Positions 34,082 through 57,742 of a DNA stretch of 64,000 nt are shown here, piece by piece. How positions within the stretch are numbered: the first letter of the stretch is position 1; every line of letters starts with the position of its first letter. Source of the DNA: Marchantia polymorpha subsp. ruderalis (taxonomy: Eukaryota; Streptophyta; Marchantiopsida; Marchantiales; Marchantiaceae); NCBI GenBank assembly GCA_037833965.1, contig AP031355.1, positions 13,045,501 through 13,109,500 on the forward strand, given 5' to 3'. The notes under the pieces are model-generated. The model worked only from the letters and a program-made list of their open reading frames with translations. It was not told the DNA's origin and made no database searches. Made by a program: the position numbers and the translations under genes.

Positions 34082-37000
34082 GGCTCAGGTTCAGAGAATC
34101 CCCGGCCACAATGGGAATTTGCTGCCTGCAAGGCACGAATTACAGTATTGGTCTTCTTGCGGTCGATTCCAATGTGACAATCGTAGATTTGTGAACAGAA
34201 CACAGTTCAGATATCGGCAGCTGGAAGCTTTGGGAACTCAAATCGTGTAATTGTCAACCTAGTTCACACTCACGCGAATGGCGAGCGATTGTAACGTTCG
34301 CCATGTTTCTTCGAGACAAATTGACCTCGGGCCACTGACGAAATCTCCAACTACTCGAAGCAAGCATTTGTACTAACACAATTGCAACGAAGTGAAGAAT
34401 TGATCTAAGTGCTCTGGCCAAAACGAACGAACACTAAAACGCAAGCGCTTACCTCGAGGGACACGCTCCTGTTTCAGAAACCTTAGAACTCGTGCAAATC
34501 CGTAGCGAACAAAATGAAAAGCTATGCCCGTGGGAGTGATTGTTTCCGGGCTACAAGCCGAAATCACAAGTCTGAGAAACTAAACTTCATTCTGATGGCA
34601 TTTCTTAGGTCCCGAGGCACCTCATTCGGGAGCTTTTGCTTTGTGAGTGGATGGACTGAAAATGAGAACTCTGCTCCAGTCGAAGAGTGAACTCGGAGGC
34701 CTTTTATATACTACAAGTACATCGAGCTCTGATACCAGAATCAAACTATGGTCACTCGGATATCTGACAGGATCGGCCTGAAAGATCTGACAGGACAGTG
34801 ACTTGGTTGACATGCAAATGCCACATTCCACGGGCCAATCGAGTTTCTCATACAAACCTCTTTGGCAAGGGAGCATGTTTGGTAAGCTATTAGCTTACCA
34901 AATAGGGTTATTGCAAACCTCTATATACAGCAGTTCCAAACTTTCATACTTCTTAGCGTATAAATGATGGATGGGCCACTGCCATTATCTCCAAATATAG
35001 TGATAAGAGTAGGAAATACTTTTCTCTCTCTCTGGATGTGAACACCGATTATTGCAATGCAAGAGTTTTTTCCATACTAGCTCTGGGTCTAGACACCTCT
35101 TTTTGCAATACAAGAGTACTTGCCGTATTAGTCAATATAGTCATTATAATATTACAGTATACCAAAGTTAAGGTATAAGATTTCTTGTAATTTATAGAAA
35201 ACATTTGTTGGGAAATTAACTATATCTATGGGGTCCCGTGATGTTTGTCTACTAATTTAGTATTCAGTTGAAATATGTTTGGTCATGTTCGCCGATGGGG
35301 CCAAAGCCCATATTCAACCCTTTGGTTTCATCCTACTACTCTACTCGATGGGTTGTTCTACTCCCTTTTGTTATTATAGTTTGTTTAAAACATTGCCATC
35401 TGCATTACATGCGAATCAACAGTGCCCGTAGATGATGCGCATGTGATAGATCCGAATCTTTTCACGAGGATCGTGCCCACCGACCATGTCATTGCCGAAG
35501 CAGCTTCAGCTCTTGTCCCATCCGATTTCGGAAGTTTTACCTCTGTTTTTTTCTTCTCCACTCCTCTAACGGCTAAAACTATGGTTTCACTCTTCTGCTG
35601 AGCATAATTGCGGTCAAACTCAACGTTGAAACTCGATGTGGACTGAACCTACGGTCTTCCCCCTACGGTCTTCCCCACACTGTCACTGGCATACACTGCC
35701 GGAGAACTGAAAACTCCGGGACCTCGTGGACTCAGTTTCTGTCAACAGCAATGGTAAAACACAAAAATTTTACTCCGCATCCACTACTTCGAGGCAAAGA
35801 AAACGTTCAGTGTAGCTATACTCTGACAGTAAATCTGGAACGCAAAGCTCTCGGCCGCTTCGCACGAGAGTACAGTATGTAGTGAGCAGTCGCAAGGTCT
35901 ACAGGCGGTCATCATGGAGCGAGCGAAGATAGAAACTTGAATAAAAGACTTCTCCGTGGAAAATAAAGTTCCACCCAAACATAAAGGACAACAATTTAAC
36001 TTCAGGAAATTTAACCGGTCTTCCTATCCATTTTGTTGTTTTACTGTACTTTCTCATAAATACGTTTGTAGAAAGGGTACGAGTCATGAAGTCGTGCACA
36101 CACGTGCTTTTTTAAAATTCGCTTTTTGGAACCTCAACAAAGGAAAATGTGTGGTCATCATAATTGGATATGGAACAGGATCTATCAGAGAAAGTGCCAA
36201 GTGTACAACCAACCATGTGAAAACAAAACTGAAGGGGTGGTCTCATAGTATCATTATCCCACAACGCATTGAGTAAACCAACTATACATCTAGATCAAGT
36301 AATGTACGAATATAATTAGCATCTTAATAAGTCATTTTATATGTGTATATATCGCTGGAAATCACTCTCATTAACGCAACGAAAACCTATGATCCAAATT
36401 TTCCATATATGTTGACACTCATACATTCTACTATAAATAGAAATTTTCATATGTCAAAAAAAATATAAAATAGAAGAATTACTGAATCTTCATATATTTC
36501 TATGCTTTGATGATATGTAAAATTGCATTCCATATCAATACTAAAAGATGGAAAAACATCCACTCACAGAATATTGAGCCTATAGTATTTATCATCTAGT
36601 TTCCAAATCCATTGCAGTAATTACAATGCTAAATTTATGAAAATTATCTAAATTCGAACATATCAAACGTCACATCATGGTATAATAGATACTTCCCATC
36701 ACATTTTGCCATGTCAACTATTACTTTTCTGAAATAGTATCAAACCATATCAAAGGCGAACAAAAATTATGAAGATGTATAAGCCAAACCTGAAAGTACG
36801 TGGTAACATGCAGAGTACCAATAGTGAGGGTCTCGAGTATTGAATCTGTGAGGACTGAGTTGTCAACTCAGTTTGCTGTAACTTCTGTGACCAGAACCCT
36901 CACTCGACCCGGCCGGAGTGCACATTCTCCACATGCGCTAGTAGCAGGGTTTTATGAACGTAAAGGTTTAGACACCACATGGACTCCGTGATTCTGGTTT

Positions 37001-37444
37001 CCGCCGTGGGTGCTGCCACTACTGATGAATTCGATAATTTCAAGTGCCCATCATCACATTACGTTGCTGCAATAGATCATCTATGGCTGGGTTATGCTGA
37101 AATCTTCTCGTGATTGATAGTGTTAAGATGGTAATTCGCAGCAGAGAAGCAGAATTGGTGATACTTATGGTGGGCCACTTGCTCTCGTCGAGAAAATCGG
37201 CTCAAGGGTGTGCGGCAGAGCGTGCCAATGGGTAGGTCATCGAGCGGGTTGAAGGGAGGTGCTTCAGCAAATTCTTGAAGCCACGAATCGTACTTTCATG
37301 TTTCTGATGGATGTCGTTGGTATTCACAAAGGGGATTTCGTTCTGAAGTTTGGCTTCGGGATGGCGTTCAGGGTTTCACACAGTTTGTCATCTGATACGA
37401 ATTCATATGATCAATTGGTGTATTTGGAATGAGGTAGCTTTGTT
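34082..37444. other. intergenic between the divergent OYE-like and NYN genes
   Basis: The two flanking genes are divergent, so this holds both promoters. No further gene is recognised. A 14-bp direct duplication (CTACGGTCTTCCCC twice) is at about 35649-35677. The stretch 35980-36780 is AT-rich. Around 36800-36990 there is a GC-richer patch of unknown origin, possibly a transposon remnant. Confidence 0.4.
34878..34902. repeat. perfect 11-bp hairpin
   Basis: TTTGGTAAGCT and AGCTTACCAAA flank a 3-nt loop. It lies upstream of the OYE-like gene. Function unknown. Confidence 0.8.
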
Positions 37445-39367
37445 TTGCCCCGAAAATTTTCTCGGATGGCTCTAATTCTGAGGTCTATTGCTCGGAGGGC
37501 TTTAGCTACTGCTCCAGTTGCAGAAGAATTTTGCACCGGACGTGTATGGATTCCGATAATCCGATCGATAAGTACGGAGAGCACGGAGCCTGTGACTGAC
37601 GCGCCTCCAATGCTGAAGAAGCGCACGGTGGGTGTGTTTTGGGATCTGGACAACAAACCTCCAAAGAATGTCCCTCCGTTCAAAGCAGCGACGCGATTGA
37701 TGGAAATGGCTGCCGGATTCGGTGATGTTGTGGATGTCGTTGCATATGCTAACCATCATGCTTTTTCTCACGTGCCCACTTGGGTTCACGAGGAAAGGAA
37801 GCAAAGGAAAATGCTGGATGAGCTGGAAGTGAAGGGGTTGGTAAAACCAGAAGAGCCTTATGTTTGTGGGGTGTGTGGAGCGAAGAAGAAGACTCGAGCG
37901 GAGCTCACCAAGCACTTCAAGTCGCTCCATGAGAGGGAACAGAAGAAGCGCATGAATCGTTTGGAATCGCTCAAAGGGAAGAAGAAGCAGAAGGAGAGAT
38001 TTTGGGATAACAATGTGGAGAAAATGACCAAGTACAAAGAGGCAGCTCGCTCCATCATTTTACCCAAGGTGGGTTATGGACTGATGCAGGATTTGAGGCG
38101 AGCGGGAGTGTATGTGAGAACCGTGGAAGACAAACCCCAGGCTGCTGACATTGCACTCAAAGAGCACATTACGAAATCTGTGAAGAAAGGGGTGAAGTGC
38201 ATTTGTTTGGTATCAGACGATTCCGATTTCACGCCAGTGCTAAAATTGGCAAGAGAACGAAATTTGCACACAATTGTTGTCGGAGATTTGCGAGTTCTAA
38301 GTGCTTATGCAGATACTTACTTCTCCTGGGCAGAAGTTGCGTCAGGGATAGCTGAACAGAAAGCCAAGCGTGAGACGAGGATGTTGATGGCTGATTTTTT
38401 GGGTAGATTAGGTCAAAAACTCGAAAACCACAGGTACAAAGGATTTGGTTTTGATGAGGACGACGTAGATGAAGAGGAGAGTGCGAGTGATAGCGAGGCA
38501 GAAATTGAAGATGGAAAGCGCTGGCGTCATCATGAGAACGTCATTCATTCTGACGAAGAAGCTCAGGATTTCGACTTTTTCAACGATGAGAGCTCTGAGA
38601 GTGATACAGATGCAGAGCTCGGTAGTCGACCCCCCAGGCCGAGAACATTGCCAAGCTTGGCTCCAGGCTTTACACGCAGAGTAGTTCTCAACAAATCTAG
38701 GGGATTTTCCTCGGAGAGAATTCTACACACTGGTGATCATTCATTTAATGATATCATCTCGGAGACTGATGTTAGAGCGTCCTTACCGAAAGGATCGAGG
38801 GGAGTACCAAGTAGAGATAAAGCTCTTCGTAAAAGTCCGTCATCGACCAACGAAGTGCCAGAGACAGTATCAGTATGTCTAGACGCCGATACAAAGGAGG
38901 TCAGACCCATCAATGAAGTGACGTCATCGAGCGATGAAGCACCAGTTTGGGTCAAATCGGAATCAGTCGATAATATTGTCATTAAGTTTTTTTCCAGCTC
39001 TTCTACTATTGAAAAGGAAACAGGGATGGAAAGTGCTAGGAAGCAGCAAGTCAGAGAACAAGTCTTTTCAAGCGACATCGACTCGGATGCAGTAGGTTCG
39101 TCTGATGGCGAATGCCCTTCTAGTCATGCTAGCATAGGTCGGGGGAGGAAGAAGAGGAAGTTATTTAATGAGGAAGAGAAGAGGAAGAAGAAGCCAAAGA
39201 ATCATTTTGGAGGAAGGTCAGAAGGTCCTATACCCGTGTACATGTCAGGCTTCGTCTCGGAATCGGAAGCTGACTGTGAACGAATTAACAGCTGGTATTT
39301 CGATTTTTGGAAGGAGGAGGTGAACGAATACAAGGGCCGGAGAGTAAACAAGCACAAGAAGGACTGA
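37445..39367 (+). CDS. NYN-domain nuclease-like protein with inserted C2H2 zinc finger, probable organelle presequence
   Basis: 640 residues without introns. The first about 45 residues are Arg/Ala/Ser-rich and nearly lack acids until residue 27 (ILRSIARRALATAP), like a mitochondrial or plastid presequence; M8 is an alternative start. The NYN (PIN-like) fold starts at GVFWDLDN (D67, D69) and resumes with AADIAL (D235) and VSDDSDF (D258, D259, D261). These acidic residues would bind metal for RNA cleavage. Between them lies a C2H2 finger (C141, C144, H157, H162) and a basic linker. After about residue 330 the chain is acidic and low-complexity with long Ser/Asp/Glu runs, then a KRKLFNEEEKRKKKPKNH stretch and a Trp/Tyr-containing end. 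It resembles the Arabidopsis group annotated as putative endonuclease with a C2H2 finger. Substrate unknown. Confidence 0.82.
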   Translation: MPRKFSRMALILRSIARRALATAPVAEEFCTGRVWIPIIRSISTESTEPVTDAPPMLKKRTVGVFWDLDNKPPKNVPPFKAATRLMEMAAGFGDVVDVVAYANHHAFSHVPTWVHEERKQRKMLDELEVKGLVKPEEPYVCGVCGAKKKTRAELTKHFKSLHEREQKKRMNRLESLKGKKKQKERFWDNNVEKMTKYKEAARSIILPKVGYGLMQDLRRAGVYVRTVEDKPQAADIALKEHITKSVKKGVKCICLVSDDSDFTPVLKLARERNLHTIVVGDLRVLSAYADTYFSWAEVASGIAEQKAKRETRMLMADFLGRLGQKLENHRYKGFGFDEDDVDEEESASDSEAEIEDGKRWRHHENVIHSDEEAQDFDFFNDESSESDTDAELGSRPPRPRTLPSLAPGFTRRVVLNKSRGFSSERILHTGDHSFNDIISETDVRASLPKGSRGVPSRDKALRKSPSSTNEVPETVSVCLDADTKEVRPINEVTSSSDEAPVWVKSESVDNIVIKFFSSSSTIEKETGMESARKQQVREQVFSSDIDSDAVGSSDGECPSSHASIGRGRKKRKLFNEEEKRKKKPKNHFGGRSEGPIPVYMSGFVSESEADCERINSWYFDFWKEEVNEYKGRRVNKHKKD

Positions 39368-39411
39368 TTCGCCGTTAGTATATCAGCTTCAAATACATTT
39401 AGAAGATGCAT

Positions 39412-39445
39412 GCAAGCAGTTCTAGATGAATGTAGAACTGCTTGC
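39412..39445 (+). repeat. 13-bp perfect hairpin in the likely 3' UTR of the NYN gene
   Basis: GCAAGCAGTTCTA pairs with TAGAACTGCTTGC across an 8-nt loop, 45 nt after the stop codon. It could mark RNA processing or stability, or be chance. Confidence 0.85.
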
Positions 39446-41327
39446 TTACTTCAGTACATCACGCCCGGAAAGGAAACACCAGAATATTTTGCGGAGGATT
39501 TTGATTGGCAGCAGCTAAACCAGATACGTGGACATCACCTGATTATAATCTCATTCATGCAAACCATTCATGCAGAAGGATGATTACAAGATAATACATG
39601 AGTCATGGTTTCTATGTGAAGAATCTATCTCACCTCCGCGGAGAAGGTACAACGTGCTCCTGAGCACTTCTTTTTATCAATTTTGCACATTATGCAAATC
39701 TTTAGAGCTCTATACTCTTGTAACAGAGAAGCATTTGTTACAAGGAAGTTGTAAGGTCTGGTGATGCTTGAAATGTACAGCTTTGCACAAACTTTTTATA
39801 GTGAAAGCTGGGCATTACATGTTCTTTTCAGCCCAGGTGGGCTAGATAAAAAGTATGACAGATTTAAAATTTCCACTACTGCAGAAGCTCCAGCAGGAAC
39901 ACACTCCATTTCTGTTTGTCCGTTTCAAATATATGTGGATCCTCATGACATGATCACATTTGAATCGATTGGTTTCAAATCGGGGAATGCTAGACACGTG
40001 ACAATAACCCGTTATCGCTGTCTTGATGTCTCCACGATCTGATAAAATTGCGAGAGAAAACTTGTGCAGCTGATTGAAGTCACTCCTGAGAATGTTTTTC
40101 CTTTTCTCCAGAACTAGGTATGTTGCCAATGAGGTTTCCATTAGGGTACTACGGGAAGTTTGATTTCCATCAGAGAATTGAGGCAAGTTGTAAGTAACAA
40201 CAAACGCTACTTTCACTAAAAGTGCAACATTTCTTCACCTACTGTATGAGTACACAAGGAGTGAAGTAGGTTCCAAGAGGATTTTATAATTACTCGGAGA
40301 CTGGGCAGTAGTAAATATGAGATTTGTGTCTTCTTCTGGGAATTGAGTGCACATGTATGCTGAACACTGATCAGTGACTAATACCAAGATCAAGAATACA
40401 GATTTGTATTGTTTGTATCTTTATTTTTATTATTTTTTTCTGTTTTAATTTCTTTATCTTTTTGCCGTTTATAGCCTGATGGCTAAAGACTGAATCTTCA
40501 TGCTAGTAGTGACCGATTGGGATTTTGAAGTGTATGAAGGTAAAGAGGTCTGTTTTCGTAGCAGGGAGTGGTACAAGCATAAACCAAGGTCAGTCCGAAC
40601 TTTCAGGGGTCAACCAAGAAACCTTTAATTAGCTTGGAGTGTAGGGTAATACATGGTGGACAATGAGGGATCAGTTTCTTAGTACGTCATTTGTGATCTG
40701 TTTGGTATATAAAAGATTAAGGTGGACCGCATTTCTAAACCCTACGAATCACGAACACATGCTACCTCTTCCCTCGAAGCCTATTGCAGGTGTCTGAGTA
40801 ATGCTGTGTACGTCCATTGAATACTTGACATTGAATGAAATGCTTACGATGTTTCCTTGAAGGCCCAATGGCGTGGCCTTCAAATACAAGCTCCGCCTCT
40901 TTCAACCTTGAATGAGGAGAAAGAAGTCAATAGTGACGAATTGATTTCCAGTCACATGAATCTACTTTTCGGTGGATGTCGCCATGCATATTGATTCATG
41001 ACTAATCTTCAGGTACCAGAAACGATTCTGTGCAAGCGGGTCAAGTGCACAGCAAGATCTGTAACAAGATATACTTCTACAACCTACCTATGTTCCTGAA
41101 TTCGTATTGACGTGCACTGGAAGTTGAATTTAAATGTGGCCCGGTAACGATAGAGATCACATCTGCACTGCACTGACTGATAAACTCATTAACTATTTTA
41201 TATTTCCAATCGAAGCTAAAATTGTAGCTTCACATGTAATGACCAATGAAGAAATATATGTACAATATCGATGGAATTTCTCTGGCAAGAACTACTGAAA
41301 CAATTTATCGACGATATTTTTTTCACG
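39446..41327. other. intergenic between convergent NYN and J-domain genes
   Basis: The flanking genes converge here, so their 3' UTRs and terminators are expected. No coding sequence recognised. Confidence 0.4.
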
Positions 41328-41918
41328 TCACTTGTTCTTTTCTTCCTTGAGAGTTTTGCTCTCTTTTCCACGATCCACAGCCTCAATAGCTTCTTCGAAA
41401 GATTTCCCAGTATTTTTCGATTTCCAAATAGAGTCAAAAGCCTTATCGACGGCTGTAAAGCCGATCACTGCAACCAAAAAAATAAAACCATGGAGAAAAT
41501 AATCAGCCCTAGACAAACCCGAGGGAGCACTCCATGGCCATCGAAAACGTACCCTATACACTCCTTCGGGATAGGATTTTGCGCTATGGAATGGCTGTTG
41601 CTCGTACTGAGCTCTCCATGCATCTCCTCCAGCGGTCCGCCGATGCGCTTCTTCTCTCTCATAAGTTCCTCGTCCATACGGTGTCCTAAATCCGGCCCTT
41701 CCTTCTCGGTTATAAACTGCTCGTTTCTTCTCATCACTCAATACCTCATACGCCTCCGATAATTCCTTGAACTTCTGGCCAGCACTATGCTTACTCTGAT
41801 CAGATGAATTCACATGCCTATCAGGATGGAACTTCAGGGCCAGCCTACGAAACGCTGTCTTCACCTCCGCTGCATTGGCATCACGACGTATGCCCAGCAC
41901 CTTATAATAGTCTGTCAT
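41328..41918 (-). CDS. J-domain (DnaJ/Hsp40) co-chaperone with C-terminal membrane anchor
   Basis: 196 residues, one exon. The J domain is residues 2-71 (DYYKVLGI, then HPD at 31-33, then FKELSEAYEVLSDEKKR), which stimulates the ATPase of a partner Hsp70. There is no G/F-rich or zinc-finger region, so it is a class III-type protein. Residues about 139-157 (DYFLHGFIFLVAVIGFTAV) form one membrane helix, followed by a charged tail. It is likely anchored in an organelle or ER membrane with the J domain exposed to one side; which membrane cannot be told. ATG 41918 directly precedes the J domain, as usual in this group. Confidence 0.92.
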   Translation of the reverse strand: MTDYYKVLGIRRDANAAEVKTAFRRLALKFHPDRHVNSSDQSKHSAGQKFKELSEAYEVLSDEKKRAVYNREGRAGFRTPYGRGTYEREEAHRRTAGGDAWRAQYEQQPFHSAKSYPEGVYRVRFRWPWSAPSGLSRADYFLHGFIFLVAVIGFTAVDKAFDSIWKSKNTGKSFEEAIEAVDRGKESKTLKEEKNK

Positions 41919-44651
41919 TCTTCAGAACGAGGTTCCAGAATAGTATTCCCAATCTGCCAAGGATCATCTGTCATCAATTCAGGTTTTGGTCATCATCAGA
42001 ACTAGATGCCCGCCGAACACACCAACAATACTTGACCTGGGCACAATAAACGAGGTTACCACAAAATCAAGGCATCAGAGCTCTCGCACGGCCTGAGCTA
42101 ATCCACATTTGAATATTGACACTACTCTACCGCTGAGGTTCGGCCTGTCCGTGGTGAACGTGCACAGTGAGAGCTATCACCTCGATGAATTTGCCAGTTC
42201 TGAAACCTAGCAAGAGTGGAGTCAGCTGGAAAGGGAGATGGGAACTCCCTTTCGAGTGCACTCAAACCTTACTGAGGGAACTCGAGAAGCCACGTGTAAG
42301 ACGACATCCGTCCTAATGACGGAAACATTTGCGTTCCTTCGACACTCACGGTTATGATGGTCTCCGGACGCACCTCACATTGGCGCAATCGGCTCGCTAA
42401 CTTAACTCCACGCAGTTATTCTTCGACAAGTAAAGCACAAATCATGGAGTTCACATATATACATTAAAAAAGACCTTTGAGATCAGTCATCAGTTCCAGG
42501 GTTATGTTGAGAAACACCATCATATTCTACCTCAATCTGAAGGGATACAAATCACTAAATATTCATTTATGCCAGTGACGGCCTTATCTCCATCTTTTTT
42601 TACATCTACGCTAAATATTGTAATATCTGGAAAATATATTTCAAAAAGCTCATTTAAAAGAAATTCTTACTGATTTTTTTCCAAATCTAAAAATTTGATC
42701 ATTACCCATAAAACATCTTAAATATCAGTCAGGTGAAAAAAATCACGTATGCACGATAAATGTTGCAAATACATAATATGTAGATCTGGTGAGCTTAGTT
42801 TATATGTAGTTATGCAGAAAGTTATAAACTGACCTTACCTATATTTAAATTTGAACTTAATTCTGTTTCAAATTAAGGTTCATCAAATTAACTTTAAACT
42901 AAATTTGATTTATTTAACTTTAATTAAAATTTAACTTGAAACTTGAATTAATACTCAAATTATAATTTTGACATCTACTTCTATTAATGTAGTTTGCAGT
43001 GTACACTGCCTTAGAAGCCTTAGAGGGCAAACAATAAACAGGATTTGCCACAAAATTGTATCTTATCATGAGATTATTTTTGTTCTGTTTTTATGAAAAC
43101 ACATAAAATCTTGATGTGCATATTGTTCAATGTTTTAAAAACTTTGTATATACTCTAAAATTAACACACTTTGATTTATTGTATTTTAGTATGATATAAT
43201 CATTGCTGTATTGATTGATATATACATCTTGATGATGAGTATATATATTTACTAAATATGCATATAAATCTCAAATAAACTGATTTTTTTCTATAAAAGA
43301 AATTTAATTATTATGTTCAATTAGAATTTGCTTTTATTTGAAATATAATGATAGCTGAGTACAATTTCAAACTTTGCAAACTTAAAATTTATCATTGATC
43401 TACGATGATGTTATTTATTACAATATATTATGTAATGTATTTTGGCTATATATTACAGAAAATTCAATCATATATTTTGAAAGAATAAAATTTAGTATGT
43501 GATTTTTTGGATGTAATGACTGTAAATACACTTTATTTTTTAATTATGAATTAAGTGAATTTAGATAACATATGTCTCAATAAATCGCTTGACACTTACA
43601 TAAGATTAGGCATGGTAAAGTTATGATTTCTAATGAAATATAAAGATAAATCGAAATAAGAAAATTGAACTATCTATGATTTCAATAATCACATATATTT
43701 CATAATAGGATATAATAAGTAAAATTAACTCAGCTCTCCTAAGATCTATTTATTTTTTAAAAAATATAATTCTCATGATTAATACATATGTATTCAAAAT
43801 GAGATAAAATATACAAGACTTTTATACGTTTTTGTTTAAAAAATTATATATAAGCGTTATATGTATTTCTTGATTTTTATTTATAAATATAGTAATGTAC
43901 ATTTTTAAAAATATATGATACAAAAGTATTTGAGTAGATCAAACATCTATCATAAATGTATTTGAGTATTTTGTATGTACAATGTCTATAAATTTAGACT
44001 GATGAAACAATAGTTTACAAAATAGAATTTTAATATTATTATTGAATTTGTACTCATATTCATATAAAATTTCTAAAAATCGGGAAAAACTATGCATAGA
44101 TTGTATATAAATAAGATATTATGAAGGCTTGTAGTTTTAAAGTAAGGTTAATTATAAGTGATGATAATTCCTATATTCATGAGGACTTATACTTTAACTG
44201 GAAAAGAATTCAACGAAATAAATTACAAGGGTATGATGAGAAAATCTGAATCTACAAAATAAGTGCATATATGAATTGAGTTGAGAAATAATTTTAAAAC
44301 CATTATTTTGAATTTTTGAAAATTTTGAATTGAATATGATATAATGTGACACATATTCTATTGTAAATTCTTAATGATATGATAATATATATTGATTGAC
44401 AAGGACTTACATAAATAAAAGATTCAACTCAGAAGACCTACAAGGAGCAATTGAAATAAAGATTCCAGTTACAAGATATTTCAAAAAATGTTGAATCTAC
44501 TAAAAACAGATAGATATTCATCCTAATTTGTGTCTGGGAAAAACTTGGAATCATCTGTTATTTCTAATAGAAGTATGAAACTAGAGTTATAAGTTGGTAT
44601 GAAGATAGTCATTTGAAAAACTATAACAATCACATAGAAATCCTATTTTAT

Positions 44652-44790
44652 GTTCTTCCACAGTATCAATACTAAAACACACTCTTATAAAAATCCAAGT
44701 TTTTCGTTCTTCCATAATATTCTTAGTAAAACACTCTCATATTAAAATCCACATTTTACGTTCTTCCATATCATTAAGAAACACATAATC
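44652..44790. repeat. 54-bp tandem repeat, about 2.5 copies
   Basis: GTTCTTCCA recurs at 44652, 44706 and 44760, followed each time by diverged AT-rich sequence with ACTAAAACACACTC- or AGTAAAACACTCTC-like blocks. Confidence 0.75.
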
Positions 44791-45740
44791 ATTTTTGTAT
44801 AGTGCCTTCTAAAGTCCCATGTGACTTATGCTGATATTATTTTAGAAGCTTACAACTCTTGTCACTAATGATGTCGTTCGACTTTAGAGCGAAATGGGAG
44901 ACTAAAACGTACACATAGTGATCAAAGGGCTTTTTGCAAAAGATAGAACTTCGCTCGCTGGATGCATACTCTTAGAGGCTTCGAAGGCTGATTCAATTTC
45001 GCCCTCCTCGTTATGAGTCCCACAGATGATGTATGATTGGCGTTATACGCGTTGAAGTCTGTCATGAGGATTGACAGAAGATGCTTGCGAAAACAGACGG
45101 CCCTATAATTGGGCAGAGTGAGAATATGCTCATAATTAGACTGCCTCGGTGTGGAGCGATCTCGACGTGGAAGACCGAGACATAGGGACAAATGCTTCAA
45201 CTTGTATCGCAACTGCGGGTACAGTACATTCTATATGTACCTGCGGGTACAATGAAGGTCATAGAAATTATCAATATATACTGAACTAAGTGGTGAGTTG
45301 TTTGTCGCTAGCGGATTGTTTACAGAGAGTATTCTGTACGTATTCTCGGGAGAAAGTTCGTGACGGAGAATGCTCATTACATGGCGCTAATCCCTGGTGA
45401 ATGCAGTTTGTAGTCTGGTCGTCATTTGCGCTAATTTGTACGCAGCTCGAGAAAGCGCGGGGTTCCTTGTTCATATCGACAGAAGCCATTCTCCCCGCCA
45501 TAACTCGAAGACTGAGAGCACGGGGGTTTAGTCTAGGGTTGAAGTCTGTCTGTACAAGTGTCCGAAGCTGACAACGCTGTCCGTTACTTTCCTCGGAGGA
45601 GGAGGCGATACTTGGAGTATGCGTATGGGTTTTTACGGTGCTCGTGGAATGCACGTGTGCCCAGCGCAAGAAGCTTTCATTTACTGACAAATTGCCCGGG
45701 AGTTTCGTTCTGAAAATTGGGAGCTTGCAGACTGACTCTA

Positions 45741-45750
45741 TTTTTTCGCG
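45741..45750 (+). promoter_or_regulatory. possible E2F-type site upstream of SMC3
   Basis: TTTTTTCGCG about 32 bp before the start codon is close to the E2F consensus TTTSGCGC, as expected for an S-phase gene. A short motif, so weak evidence alone. Confidence 0.3.
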
Positions 45751-45781
45751 TCGTTTCTTTAATTGATTCGACGCAGACGCC

Positions 45782-57742
<11,961 letters not shown>

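Larger units (their letters stand above)
41919..45781. other. promoter side of J-domain gene, AT-rich spacer, SMC3 upstream region
   Basis: 41919-42480 is the likely promoter region of the J-domain gene. 42480-44850 is very AT-rich with no gene seen. From about 44900 to 45781 the composition rises and should include the SMC3 promoter and 5' UTR. Minus-strand frames at 44922-45212 and 45286-45792 show no family resemblance. Confidence 0.4.
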
